A DNA stretch of 64,000 bases, from the NCBI GenBank assembly GCA_902386555.1, contig CABMJJ010000009.1, positions 275,680 through 339,679 of the forward strand, given 5' to 3'. This document shows positions 52,222 through 61,105 of the stretch, piece by piece. This stretch comes from Candidatus Bilamarchaeum dharawalense (GTDB lineage: Archaea > Micrarchaeota > Micrarchaeia > Anstonellales > Bilamarchaeaceae). Position numbers and translations under genes: made by a program. The notes under the pieces are model-generated. The model saw only the letters and a program-made list of their open reading frames with translations, made no database searches and had not been told where the DNA came from. The first letter of the stretch is position 1. Each line of letters starts with the position of its first letter.

Positions 52222-52953
52222 ATGCCTCGAGGAAAAAAAATTATTATAGAAACCGAAGTAAACGATGATTTCGTGGATAGATTTAGATCCATAAATTTGG
52301 ATGATATAAAGAAAGACCGCGAAAGTACTGAGGATAGCTTATCTTCATCTGTAGCAAGCGTCTTTAAAGTAGCTCAAAATCTTTATAGACAGAAAGCAAG
52401 CGAAGATGAATTGGAAGGTAAACATAAGTTATTTTCTGTTAGATCTGCTTATGATTTTCTCAAAGACAATGGTGTATTCATATCTTTTAGGGCCTTTGGC
52501 GGCAGGATAGAACGAGGCACTATCCCGTTTGTCAAGGTTGGAAGAAAGAGATACATCCCAATAAGTGTCCTTGAGGATATTACAAAAACAAAATCCGACT
52601 TTTATACAGTAAAAGAGGCATTTGAAGAGTATAAAAAGGCCAACCAGAAAATCAATTTCAGGGCCTTTATTGGAAGAATAGAAAAGGGTTCGATCCCATC
52701 TGTAAAGTTTGGCACACGAAGGCTAGTACCAAGAGATGCTGTGGAGTCTCTAACTCACATCAGCTCTAATTACTACACAGTAAGCCAGGCAATTAAGGAA
52801 TTGTACAAGGGCGGGATTAGAATCAAAAGAAATGCCTTTGAAAGAAGACTGGATCGTGGTAGAATCCCACATGTGAAGATTGGTGGGAGAAGATTCATCC
52901 ACGAAGATGTAATGAAAGAGCTCGTTGACAAGGAAGTTGCTCTTAAAAAATAA
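52222..52953 (+). CDS. Protein with three tandem excisionase/MerR-like HTH repeats
   Basis: 243 aa. Three ~60-residue repeats (from ~73, ~127 and ~187) share F/YxVxxAxxxxKxxxxxxxxxxFxxRIExGxIPxVKxGxRR. This is the HTH_17/excisionase pattern in which the RRYIP-like wing follows. The N-terminal ~65 residues are acidic and unrelated. GGTGGT precedes the ATG. Three DNA-contacting units in one chain suggest binding to a long or repeated site, perhaps architectural. No recombinase lies nearby. Confidence 0.75.
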   Translation: MPRGKKIIIETEVNDDFVDRFRSINLDDIKKDRESTEDSLSSSVASVFKVAQNLYRQKASEDELEGKHKLFSVRSAYDFLKDNGVFISFRAFGGRIERGTIPFVKVGRKRYIPISVLEDITKTKSDFYTVKEAFEEYKKANQKINFRAFIGRIEKGSIPSVKFGTRRLVPRDAVESLTHISSNYYTVSQAIKELYKGGIRIKRNAFERRLDRGRIPHVKIGGRRFIHEDVMKELVDKEVALKK

Positions 52954-52990
52954 TTTTTTTTCTTTAAATTTCTAAACGGGTGGGTAAAAA

Positions 52991-53470
52991 ATGCAAACTA
53001 CTACAAGTTATACTGCAAGGGAAAAAATTGGACCGTTCATAAGAGGAGTGTTTGGTGGGGATGGACCTTTTGTTGAAATTGCGATTAAAGGTTTGAAAAA
53101 AGGTGTCCCAGAGCCATTGGGAATGGTATATGCAGAACGAGTTGGAAACCATGCACCAATAGATGCCATTGGAAATTTGCTCAAAAAAGGTTTGCCAGCA
53201 GACATGCAAGAGGTGCTAGCCAGTGCGCTTAAAAGAAGATACGAAAATGGCCCTGACTACTATGGAGAAGTTTTGGCAATGAGCTTTACCTCCATACCAG
53301 GACTTTCGGTTCCATCAAATAGAATAAGCAGGGAAACGGCAGAACTTGGTATGAGATTTAGAAGAGAGAGGATAGTAGAGTTAGCAGGCGAAGCATTGCA
53401 AACTGTTACTGCCACTGCTGCAAGAGAGGCATTATCTGCCATTTTAACAGCTCACCACGCACAATCATGA
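52991..53470 (+). CDS. Hypothetical protein
   Basis: 159 aa, mainly helical with Gly/Pro-rich N-terminal half (GPFIRGVFGGDGPFVEIAIKGLKKGVPEPLG) and an Ala-rich C-terminal helix (LAGEALQTVTATAAREALSAILTAHH). No domain recognised. It sits 37 bp after the three-HTH gene and 30 bp before polB, all in the same direction. Confidence 0.65.
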   Translation: MQTTTSYTAREKIGPFIRGVFGGDGPFVEIAIKGLKKGVPEPLGMVYAERVGNHAPIDAIGNLLKKGLPADMQEVLASALKRRYENGPDYYGEVLAMSFTSIPGLSVPSNRISRETAELGMRFRRERIVELAGEALQTVTATAAREALSAILTAHHAQS

Positions 53471-53500
53471 GTTTTATTCCTTTTCCTTTAGATTAGTGTA

Positions 53501-55870
53501 ATGATTAGAAAGCGGGCCTTCTTCATTGATGCAAATTATACGGTGAAGAATGGTAAAACTTACGTATCCCTACTACTCAAGGGGAAAAAAACAGTTAGAA
53601 TGTACTACCAGTATGATCCCTACTTCTACGTGGATGCACCTTTAGATGCAAAGAATCAGATTCTGGCTATAAAAGCACCAAAAAAAACTGGCGAGGTGGT
53701 TGGACCACTTCGAATAGAAGAATGCGACAGAAATATTGGTTTAAACAGCAAAAAAATGCTAAAGGTGTACTGTAAAGAACCGTCCCATGTTCCAGCCATA
53801 AAAGCTGCCATGCCCTACCCAAGTTTTGAATATAATATTCCATTTGCAAGAAGATTTATTTTTGACATGCAGCTCACTCCTTTCTCTTCGATTGTGTATG
53901 AACGAGAGGGGCGAGTGATAACAAAAATAATTTCCATCCAACCGTCCAATCCAAAAATATCCGCCATGGGTTTTGATATTGAAACCTATAATCCAATTGG
54001 AACACCGCGCGAACAAAAAGATCCGGTAATCATGATAAGTTATTGTGGAAAGAAGAAAGGAGTAATAACATTCAAAAAATCATCCAAGGAATTTGTGGAA
54101 ACGGTTGCGGATGAGAAAACCATGCTGGAGAGATTTTTTCAAATTCTAAAGGAAGAGGATCCGGATGTTATTCTTGGCTATAACTCTGCTAATTTCGACC
54201 TCCCCTATTTGAAAGCGCGAGCAACTGTGCTGGGAACGCAGTTGAAATTAGGGCGCTATGGAAGTGGGATTCAAGAGGTGAAAAGAGGATTGATCAACGG
54301 TGTGCGAGTGCAGGGGCGGGTACATTTTGATCTTTACCCCATGGCTAAATTCTTTGGATTTATAGGTGTTATAAAAAGCCAACGATTTACCCTTGATGCC
54401 ATTGCAGAAGATGTACTTGGAAGAAAGAAACTAAAGGTGAACAAGGAGGAGATTTGGCAGATGTGGGATAGTAATGACATAGAAAAACTTTGTGATTATT
54501 CCCTGGTGGATGCTGAACTGACCCTGGCCCTAGGGGAACGATTTTTACCAATTGATGAGGAACTGGCAAGCGTTGCAAAATTGCCTTTGTTCGACACAAC
54601 GATTTCAACCAGCGGGCAGCTTGTGGAAAATTTGCTTATGTTTCACGCAACCGAAAGAAAAGAATTAATTCCATCTAAACCCATTGGCGATGCGATCAAT
54701 GAAAGAATGAATGCACCGATCCAGGGTGCTTTTGTGAAATTACCAGAACCAGGAATCTACGAAAACGTAGCCGTATTGGATTTTCGTGGGCTGTATCCTT
54801 CCATAATTGTATCCTATAACATTGACCCTGGAACCTTGATGGAATCCAATGTGGATGATTGTTTTGAATCACCCACAGGTGCAAAATTTTCGAAAAAACA
54901 AACCGGGCTTATTCCGTTTGTTCTTGATTATTTAATTGATATGAGGATGGTTTTGAAAAAAACAATCAAAACCCTAGACAAGGGAAGTGATGAACACGTA
55001 CGTATTAGTGCAAGATCCCAGGCTCTGAAAATTCTGGCAAACAGTTTCTATGGCTACATGGGCTATGCCAGATCACGATGGTACTCCCGCCAGTGTGCAG
55101 AAAGTGTTACCGCGTGGGGTAGGAAACATATAATGGAGACCATAGAAAAAGCAGAGGGTGCTGGTTTTCAGGTATTGTATGCAGATACGGACTCTGTTTT
55201 TATAATTTATAAAAATAAGGAAGATGTCTTGAAATTTATGGGTGACGTTAACACAGCACTGCCATCGAAAATGGAATTGGAATTGGAAGGATTTTATCCG
55301 AGAGGAGTGTTTGTAAGTAAAAAAGGAAGTGAAGAAAAAGGAGCAAAAAAGAAATATGCACTTCTTGGTGAAGATGGTCGGATTAAGATTCGTGGTTTCG
55401 AACTTGTTCGAAGAGACTGGTCGAAAATAGCAAAGGACACCCAGTTGAAGGTTCTTGAGGCCATACTAAAAGAGGGAAGTAAGGAAAAGGCAGTGAAGAT
55501 TATTCGCGAGGTTGTGACCAGATTAAATGAGGGTAAGGTTCCTCTTGAAATGTTGGCCATAAGCACGCAGTTAAACAAAAGCCCGGGAAGTTACGAGGTT
55601 GCAAGTCCAGAACTCTCCGCAGCAAAAAAACTACTCAAAGCAGGTATCAATGCAGAGAAAGGAACAATGATATCCTATGTTGTGGGTAAAAGCGGTAAGA
55701 GTATCTCTGAAAAAGCAGCGCCCATAGAACTTGCCAAAGACTATGATGCGGATTATTACATTAACAATCAAATTTTACCAGCGGTGATGAAGATAATGAA
55801 AGAGCTGGGATATGACGAACACAGCATGAAATTCGGCGGAAAACAAAAAAGTCTCGATGCATTTTTCTAG
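53501..55870 (+). CDS. polB: Family B DNA polymerase
   Basis: Replicative polymerase with proofreading. Exo I FDIET, Exo II GYNSANFDLPYL and Exo III YSLVDAEL are intact. Polymerase motifs DFRGLYPSIIVSYNI (A), KILANSFYGYMGYARSRWYS (B) and YADTDSVF (C) are complete. The C-terminus GGKQKSLDAFF is a PCNA-binding PIP-like box. 789 aa, no intein. An acyltransferase gene starts 8 bp after the stop. Confidence 0.97.
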   Translation: MIRKRAFFIDANYTVKNGKTYVSLLLKGKKTVRMYYQYDPYFYVDAPLDAKNQILAIKAPKKTGEVVGPLRIEECDRNIGLNSKKMLKVYCKEPSHVPAIKAAMPYPSFEYNIPFARRFIFDMQLTPFSSIVYEREGRVITKIISIQPSNPKISAMGFDIETYNPIGTPREQKDPVIMISYCGKKKGVITFKKSSKEFVETVADEKTMLERFFQILKEEDPDVILGYNSANFDLPYLKARATVLGTQLKLGRYGSGIQEVKRGLINGVRVQGRVHFDLYPMAKFFGFIGVIKSQRFTLDAIAEDVLGRKKLKVNKEEIWQMWDSNDIEKLCDYSLVDAELTLALGERFLPIDEELASVAKLPLFDTTISTSGQLVENLLMFHATERKELIPSKPIGDAINERMNAPIQGAFVKLPEPGIYENVAVLDFRGLYPSIIVSYNIDPGTLMESNVDDCFESPTGAKFSKKQTGLIPFVLDYLIDMRMVLKKTIKTLDKGSDEHVRISARSQALKILANSFYGYMGYARSRWYSRQCAESVTAWGRKHIMETIEKAEGAGFQVLYADTDSVFIIYKNKEDVLKFMGDVNTALPSKMELELEGFYPRGVFVSKKGSEEKGAKKKYALLGEDGRIKIRGFELVRRDWSKIAKDTQLKVLEAILKEGSKEKAVKIIREVVTRLNEGKVPLEMLAISTQLNKSPGSYEVASPELSAAKKLLKAGINAEKGTMISYVVGKSGKSISEKAAPIELAKDYDADYYINNQILPAVMKIMKELGYDEHSMKFGGKQKSLDAFF

Positions 55871-55878
55871 GTTTTTTA

Positions 55879-56754
55879 ATGAAAGAAAGATTAGGGTGGA
55901 TAGATTTTGGAAGAGCGCTTGCCATTTTCTTAGTGGTTGTATTCCATGTTGCCTATCAGTTCACGCGCGATGAAAATTTGAGAATAGTTGGGTTCCTGGG
56001 TGTATCCCTTTTTTTCATAATAAGCGGATTCATGCTTTCAACCAAATATCCAAAACTTCGATCATTTGATTTGAAGTGGTTTTTTAAGAGATATGTGAAA
56101 GTAGCTTCAATCTATTATCTGGCCATAATTGCAATTGTCATATTATTTGCGAATCAGTCTTACCAACAGGGGATTTATGATATTTTACTTCATTTTTTAT
56201 TCCTAAACTGGCTTGATCCTAGCACTCAATATACTCTAATAAGTCCGTCCTGGTTTCTTATACCGTTGATGGCGCTGTATCTTGCCTATCCTTACCTAAA
56301 CAAATTAATTAGAAAATCAGAATGGTTTGTTGTAGTTGCCTTTATCATTACCATAATCTATGGAATTCAAGAGAATAGCCCGTTGACCTCTTTCTCCTTG
56401 CTTTTCTTCCTGGCACAGTTTTGTTTTGGTATGGCAAGTGCACAGGGAATAGGTAAAATAATGATCATTGGGCCGCTTTTGATGGCGATATATAATCCAC
56501 TATTGGCCATACCGTATATAGTGTTCTGGATTATTTATTTGAGCAAAATCCCGCCAATAGGCAGCATTACGTTAATCTCAAAGCATACCATTGAGATATT
56601 TTTATTTCATGAGGCGATAATGAACGTGTGTATTGGAAAATGGAACGTCTATGGCTTAGAGATGCCCTATTCACTTTTAATAACAATTTCGTGTTTTTTG
56701 GTAGCCACTTTAATCGCGTCAAGACTACAAAAACTAGTCATAACTATTTTATAG
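55879..56754 (+). CDS. Acyltransferase-3 family membrane protein
   Basis: 291 aa with about nine hydrophobic helices. The opening RLGWIDFGRALAIFLVVVFHVAYQF has the catalytic-type His of acyltransferase-3 (OafA/WecH) proteins, and FLGVSLFFIISGFMLS and TIEIFLFHEAIMNV complete the pattern. It likely O-acylates surface glycans or lipids. It is 8 bp from polB, so translational coupling is possible but a functional link is not implied. Confidence 0.85.
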   Translation: MKERLGWIDFGRALAIFLVVVFHVAYQFTRDENLRIVGFLGVSLFFIISGFMLSTKYPKLRSFDLKWFFKRYVKVASIYYLAIIAIVILFANQSYQQGIYDILLHFLFLNWLDPSTQYTLISPSWFLIPLMALYLAYPYLNKLIRKSEWFVVVAFIITIIYGIQENSPLTSFSLLFFLAQFCFGMASAQGIGKIMIIGPLLMAIYNPLLAIPYIVFWIIYLSKIPPIGSITLISKHTIEIFLFHEAIMNVCIGKWNVYGLEMPYSLLITISCFLVATLIASRLQKLVITIL

Positions 56755-56775
56755 CCTCCCCCACAAAATCATAGT

Positions 56776-57294
56776 ATGGCTCGAAGAGAAATCCCCCCCA
56801 GTTTGTTACCAACCATCGACCTAACAAAACCAATTCAGTTGGATGATAAAACACTAATTAGGTTATATAGAACACAGCTGGAAAGCCCAAAGACGGAGAT
56901 GGCAGCCAGGTTGTACGCCATAGAAGAGTTGGTAAGACTCGGTGAGACCAGCTATCTGAATGGATTTCGAATGAAGGCCGAGATGAGAATAGGAACTGAA
57001 GAAGAACAATTGGAAAAATTAAAAACAGGAAGACTGGGGGCTATGACAGGAAAGGGAGCGCCATTGTTCGGTGACTATCTGCACCGAGAAAGAGGCATGA
57101 CTCGTGAAGATTTTGAAAAATTATTGAAGGGAGATAAAACGGACATTGAAAACGAGTATTATCTCAAATATATCAGCCCAACCTTGAAGAAGTATGATAA
57201 AGCAATAGAAAATTGTGAGAAACGAATTGCAGTCCTGAAACAGGTGGTGGCAGAGATTAATGCAAAAGTTCCAACCACAAAGATAGACTTCTGA
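56776..57294 (+). CDS. Hypothetical helical protein, paralogue of the next gene
   Basis: 172 aa. The N-terminus TIDLTKPIQLDDKTLIRLYRTQLESPK matches the next protein (LDLTKPIVPSKEMMIRWAKEYLEDPK). Both end in a coiled-coil helix with KYDKAIENCEKRI / KVEDAIKKLERQI. The N-terminal half shows HEAT-like helix pairs. It starts a run of five closely spaced genes (56776-59793). Unknown function. Confidence 0.68.
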   Translation: MARREIPPSLLPTIDLTKPIQLDDKTLIRLYRTQLESPKTEMAARLYAIEELVRLGETSYLNGFRMKAEMRIGTEEEQLEKLKTGRLGAMTGKGAPLFGDYLHRERGMTREDFEKLLKGDKTDIENEYYLKYISPTLKKYDKAIENCEKRIAVLKQVVAEINAKVPTTKIDF

Positions 57295-57301
57295 TGATAT
57301 T

Positions 57302-57904
57302 ATGGCAGACCAGGTGTTATTACCAAAAAAAGGCGGAGGCGTTCTTGACCTTACAAAACCTATAGTTCCATCAAAAGAAATGATGATTAGATGGGCTAAG
57401 GAGTATTTAGAAGATCCAAAATGGGATCTGGATGTAAAGAGAAATTCAATCACAATACTGGCAGAGAATGGGGAAAGAGAATACCTAATTCAATGGGCAA
57501 AGAGATACTTAGAAAGTACTGGAAAGAATCATAGTCTAGACAGGGACGCTGTTGGGGTATTGATAGACTATAAAGAAATGAAATATTTGAAAACGTTACA
57601 AGGATGGTTTGAAAAAGACCTGGAGTCCATGAAAAAAGAGCTGGGTGCACTTGAAAAGCAACGATTGGGCCTTAGCTTGAATCTTGGCGCACAGGCCTAT
57701 GTGAAGATGAGAGAGTTTATGTCAGATGAAGAATGGGAACGCCTGCCTAAAAAAGAACAACTCAGACTTTCGGCAGAGGCCTATGCCAAATATGTTGGAC
57801 CGATCATGACCAAGGTCGAGGATGCAATAAAAAAACTAGAAAGACAGATATCAGAAATGGAAACGCTATTGGATGATATACGAAGAGGATTGCAAAAAGA
57901 ATAG
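57302..57904 (+). CDS. Hypothetical HEAT-like/coiled-coil protein, paralogue of the previous gene
   Basis: 200 aa. Shares the LDLTKPI start, the helix-pair region (RNSITILAENGEREYLIQWAKRYLE) and the terminal coiled coil with the preceding gene, so the two arose by tandem duplication and then diverged. The middle has a helix GALEKQRLGLSLNLGAQAYVKM not present upstream. The 7-bp gap implies one transcript. Confidence 0.68.
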   Translation: MADQVLLPKKGGGVLDLTKPIVPSKEMMIRWAKEYLEDPKWDLDVKRNSITILAENGEREYLIQWAKRYLESTGKNHSLDRDAVGVLIDYKEMKYLKTLQGWFEKDLESMKKELGALEKQRLGLSLNLGAQAYVKMREFMSDEEWERLPKKEQLRLSAEAYAKYVGPIMTKVEDAIKKLERQISEMETLLDDIRRGLQKE

Positions 57905-57944
57905 ATTCTGGAATCATTAAAAACTGTGCATGAGATAGATAATT

Positions 57945-58313
57945 ATGGGCGCACCTGTCAGGAAAGAAAAACCAACTGAGGAATTAACAACCGCAGAAAG
58001 AATTGTGGCTTTTGTGGTTAAGGAGGCTACATTCCTTGCAAAAAATCCTGAGAAAATACTTAAAACTAGAGACGGGGCAACTCCCAACACATTAAGAGAG
58101 TTTGAAGATAAAAGAGAAATGGCCCAGGTAACCCCACATAAAAAAATATTGGCAGAAAAACGCGAGGAAGCAGCGGCCATTGCAGTGATGGATCCTGATT
58201 TGAGAAAATCACTGAGAAAAGACGGTATTGTGGGTGCCGAAACACTTGCTGGATTACTTAATGAAAATGTAGACGGAAAGAGATTCAGATATAAAGATTG
58301 GGTCGAGGCGTGA
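57945..58313 (+). CDS. Hypothetical protein
   Basis: 122 aa, charged and helical (TTAERIVAFVVKEATFLAKNPEKIL; KILAEKREEAAAIAVMDPDLRKSLRKDG). No domain recognised. Positioned between the paralogue pair and the 58318 gene, 4 bp upstream of the latter. Confidence 0.62.
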   Translation: MGAPVRKEKPTEELTTAERIVAFVVKEATFLAKNPEKILKTRDGATPNTLREFEDKREMAQVTPHKKILAEKREEAAAIAVMDPDLRKSLRKDGIVGAETLAGLLNENVDGKRFRYKDWVEA

Positions 58314-58317
58314 GGAT

Positions 58318-58665
58318 ATGGTTGCTTTAGACATTATCGATGAAGAGAACAAAGCGAAGATAGTTACCATGTGGAAGAATATGAGTGAGACCGACAAGGC
58401 ACATTTCATAAACCAAGTAGCTTTGGCCCTAAGCATTTGGGGAAGTGATGAAAAGGGCAAAAAATTAGTGGTAGAGGTTCTCAGATTTTTATCTAATAAC
58501 GGTACCAGCACCCTTGCTGACTTTGGTTTGTATATCGAAAAGGTATGTGAAGTAAAAGATGCTGCAGGTTTGACTGATAAGATAAGAAGGGCAGCAAAAA
58601 TTATAGAGAGTTATCGAATAAAAAACGCTCTTTCTTCAGAACCGCATAGAGATCTTGATATTTAA
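58318..58665 (+). CDS. Hypothetical helical protein
   Basis: 115 aa, entirely helical by composition (KAKIVTMWKNMSETDKAHFINQVALALSIWG; LTDKIRRAAKIIESYRI). A GAGGATATG start context gives a ribosome site. The pus10 gene follows 12 bp later. No family recognised. Confidence 0.62.
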   Translation: MVALDIIDEENKAKIVTMWKNMSETDKAHFINQVALALSIWGSDEKGKKLVVEVLRFLSNNGTSTLADFGLYIEKVCEVKDAAGLTDKIRRAAKIIESYRIKNALSSEPHRDLDI

Positions 58666-58677
58666 TTAGGAGATTTT

Positions 58678-59793
58678 ATGGAACTGTGCCAAATATGCAA
58701 TAACGCCAATGGTTCGACTTTTGCACTGGGTAAATGCCATATTTGCGATGGAAAGGTAATGGAAACAGCGAAGATGGTTGAAAAAGCAGTGCAACTGATT
58801 CCAAAGGATGCTGTCAGTTTTTCCATTTCCACTACAATTCCCAAGGATTGGCAGATTAGAGAAGAAAAAATCTGGGACATTCAAACAAAAAAAGCCGAGA
58901 GCATCAAAAATATCCTGAATAGAACCGTAGTTGCTGCAGTGAAAAAAACAACAGCGCTGAGATATGCTTCAGACGGAGATTGCAGACTTGTTTTTGACTA
59001 TGGCACTGGACAGGTATCCATTCAGAAAAATGATTTGTTTATTTTTGGGAGATATAAAAAAATCAGTTCCGGACTTTCCCAAAGCCGGTGGAAATGTTCG
59101 CAGTGTGAGGGAAAAGGATGTGGACAGTGTGCAGGTAAAGGGAAATACTACGAGTCAGTAGAAGAAAGGATTGGCGAACCAATAAAAACAGCAACCGAAG
59201 CCAGAGAGTATGTTATGCATGCTTCTGGTAGAGAGGATGTGGATGCAACAAATAGTGCAGGGCGTGCTTTTGTAGTTGAAGTGAAAGAACCGAATAAAAG
59301 AAGAATGAATTTAGAAGAGATCACCAAGGAGATAGGTAAAACCGGAGAAGTGGAAGTTGTTGATTTAAAGGTCGTAGACCGGGGTTTTGTTGAAATAGTC
59401 ACCGAATCGCATTTTGATAAAAGCTATCAAGCTGATGTTGAATTTGGAAGAGAATTAACTGGTGAAGATGGTAAAAAGATTGAGAGCCTGATTGGTAAGA
59501 CTCTTCTTCAACAGACACCAACCAGAGTGGCACACAGAAGAGCGAACCTGGTTCGCCACAGAAAAATTAAAACCATCGAAATAACAAATATCAGAAAAAA
59601 TTATGCTACGATTATCGTTAAGGCCGAAGCAGGGACCTATATAAAAGAACTTATTTCAGGTGACAACGGCAGAACCAAACCAAGTATTGCAGAACTGCTG
59701 GGTACCAGTGCGGTTTGTAAAAAACTAGAGGTAACAAAAATAGAGGACGAATTTTTGGATTTTATCTTAAAAGGTGATAAACGAGATGGATAG
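58678..59793 (+). CDS. pus10: tRNA pseudouridine synthase Pus10
   Basis: Makes pseudouridine 54/55 in the T loop of archaeal tRNAs. N-terminal zinc module CQIC...CHIC, a second CSQCEGKGCGQC module, THUMP-like middle part, and catalytic-Asp motif GREDVDATNSAGRAFVVEV (the usual form is GREDVDxxxLGxGRPF). Late motifs TPTRVAHRRANLVRHRKI and EAGTYIKELISGDNGRTKPS complete it. GGAGAT precedes the ATG. 371 aa is short to normal for archaea. Confidence 0.93.
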   Translation: MELCQICNNANGSTFALGKCHICDGKVMETAKMVEKAVQLIPKDAVSFSISTTIPKDWQIREEKIWDIQTKKAESIKNILNRTVVAAVKKTTALRYASDGDCRLVFDYGTGQVSIQKNDLFIFGRYKKISSGLSQSRWKCSQCEGKGCGQCAGKGKYYESVEERIGEPIKTATEAREYVMHASGREDVDATNSAGRAFVVEVKEPNKRRMNLEEITKEIGKTGEVEVVDLKVVDRGFVEIVTESHFDKSYQADVEFGRELTGEDGKKIESLIGKTLLQQTPTRVAHRRANLVRHRKIKTIEITNIRKNYATIIVKAEAGTYIKELISGDNGRTKPSIAELLGTSAVCKKLEVTKIEDEFLDFILKGDKRDG

Positions 59794-60015
59794 TAAAAAA
59801 GCAATAGAAATAGTAGGAAGGTTACCTGAGATCAGAGAGTATAGAGATGAATACAAAAATACAACGTGATTACAAAATTTTATGCTAATTATAATGATAA
59901 AGAGAAAACCTGGCTAGTGGTCTGCCAACCAGAAAATTCAACAGCAGGACCCTATGAAGTAACATTAGACCAGAATGGAAAAGTTTTGAATAAAATAAGG
60001 CAAATCGAAGGCTAG
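59786..60015 (+). pseudogene. Frameshifted small PepSY-like or unknown gene
   Basis: ATG 59786 overlaps the pus10 stop and reads MDSKKAIEIVGRLPEIREY to TGA 59867. The -1 frame then continues from 59866 as VITKFYANYNDKEKTWLVVCQ... to TAG 60013, with natural-looking codons throughout. Joined, they make a ~76-aa protein with a helix followed by strands, resembling small PepSY-type or similar alpha/beta proteins. A sequencing error or a real frameshift would explain it; two overlapping tiny genes is less likely. Confidence 0.5.
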
Positions 60016-60083
60016 ACTACCCGGGGATGTCGTAGAAAAAGGGTAAGAATGCTTAAAAACTGTTTGATAGAGATTATCGATTA

Positions 60084-60410
60084 GTGATTAAATTGGCTAA
60101 TGATCAGATGCAAAAAGGTCGAATGAGAAATGCCTGCGAAGTAGTTGTTAGAACAGCAAAAAAACCGTTTGCGATGTTAGAGATACGTGGCCTTTTGGAT
60201 AGAAATCGAATAGAAGAAGCACTCCAAGTCCAGGCTGCAGCCGGATTAAGTAACAACACCATGATTAGACAGATAGATGCAGCAGCGAGAAGGTCTCACC
60301 CCAACAACATAGGAGCAACACACCCCCTGTTCTCAGTGTACTTTCAAACAGACCAAAGGGTCAGATTACAAGGGTTTAAGGCTAGATTATCAGAAGAAAG
60401 ATGTGATTAG
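60084..60410 (+). CDS. Small hypothetical basic protein
   Basis: 108 aa starting at GTG 60084, which has CTTAAAAAC ~26 nt upstream, so a leaderless GTG start is plausible. It is basic and helical (ACEVVVRTAKKPFAMLEIRGLLDRNRIEEALQVQ), without a known domain. The stop overlaps the convergent AlkD-like gene by 4 bp. Confidence 0.55.
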   Translation: MIKLANDQMQKGRMRNACEVVVRTAKKPFAMLEIRGLLDRNRIEEALQVQAAAGLSNNTMIRQIDAAARRSHPNNIGATHPLFSVYFQTDQRVRLQGFKARLSEERCD

Positions 60411-61105
60411 TTTTTGTTTAGTCTTTTTTGTACAGCTTCACTTTTCAACTCCCTTAGAGCATCGTTGGCAATCCATTTTGCAGATTTTGAATCTTGTTTT
60501 AGAATTTTTTCTGCAACCTGAATTGCAGACCTGTTTAGATTCTTATTTCTCTTCCCTATTTGTCTTAAAGCCCAGTTAACTGCTTTTCTAACAAAATTAC
60601 GATCATCATAGGCATATTTTTCTATCAGAGGATAGCATGCCTCAAGCTTGCTGTCAGGGATTTTTTTGTCATGAACGGCCAGAACAGCCATCAATGCAAA
60701 CCCTGCACGCCTAACGAATTCCTCCTCACTGACAGTCCATTCTACTGCTTTTCTATAGGCAAATTCAGTTTTATCAAAAAGATTCATGCAAACCTGATCG
60801 CAAACATCCCAGGAATCAAAATCCTTTACCCAAAGATCCATTTGTTTTTCAGTAAGCAGTTTTGGATCTGCGATAAGTCCTGCTAGAATTCTAGCTTCAT
60901 GAATTTCAGAATCCCAAAGCTCCTGGGCAAGTTGATGATTTTTACCAAATTCCTTAGCTATTTTTCTGAGAACGGGTATGGAAACGCCGAGAGTATTGTT
61001 TGGACTGATGCCGAATCTGACCATTCCTTCCACATTCTTCGGATTGGCCATGGCCTTGAGTGTTTTTACAATCGAACTGGAATCAGAACTTCTGTTGGGC
61101 ACCAT
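60407..61105 (-). CDS. DNA alkylation repair protein, AlkD-like
   Basis: 232 aa of ALK/HEAT-like repeats (LGVSIPVLRKIAKEFGKNHQLAQELWDSEIHEARILAGLIAD). WDVCDQVCMNLF and FVRKAVNWALRQIGKRN are typical of the AlkD family, glycosylases that remove bulky or alkylated bases. The key Asp (WDVCDQ) and Trp are present. It starts 23 bp inside pyrE, so the two are cotranslated. Confidence 0.88.
   Translation of the reverse strand: MVPNRSSDSSSIVKTLKAMANPKNVEGMVRFGISPNNTLGVSIPVLRKIAKEFGKNHQLAQELWDSEIHEARILAGLIADPKLLTEKQMDLWVKDFDSWDVCDQVCMNLFDKTEFAYRKAVEWTVSEEEFVRRAGFALMAVLAVHDKKIPDSKLEACYPLIEKYAYDDRNFVRKAVNWALRQIGKRNKNLNRSAIQVAEKILKQDSKSAKWIANDALRELKSEAVQKRLNKN

Noticed and set aside
53501-55870. Possible intein in PolB
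   Set aside because: Motifs A, B and C are contiguous and total length (789 aa) is normal, so none is present.
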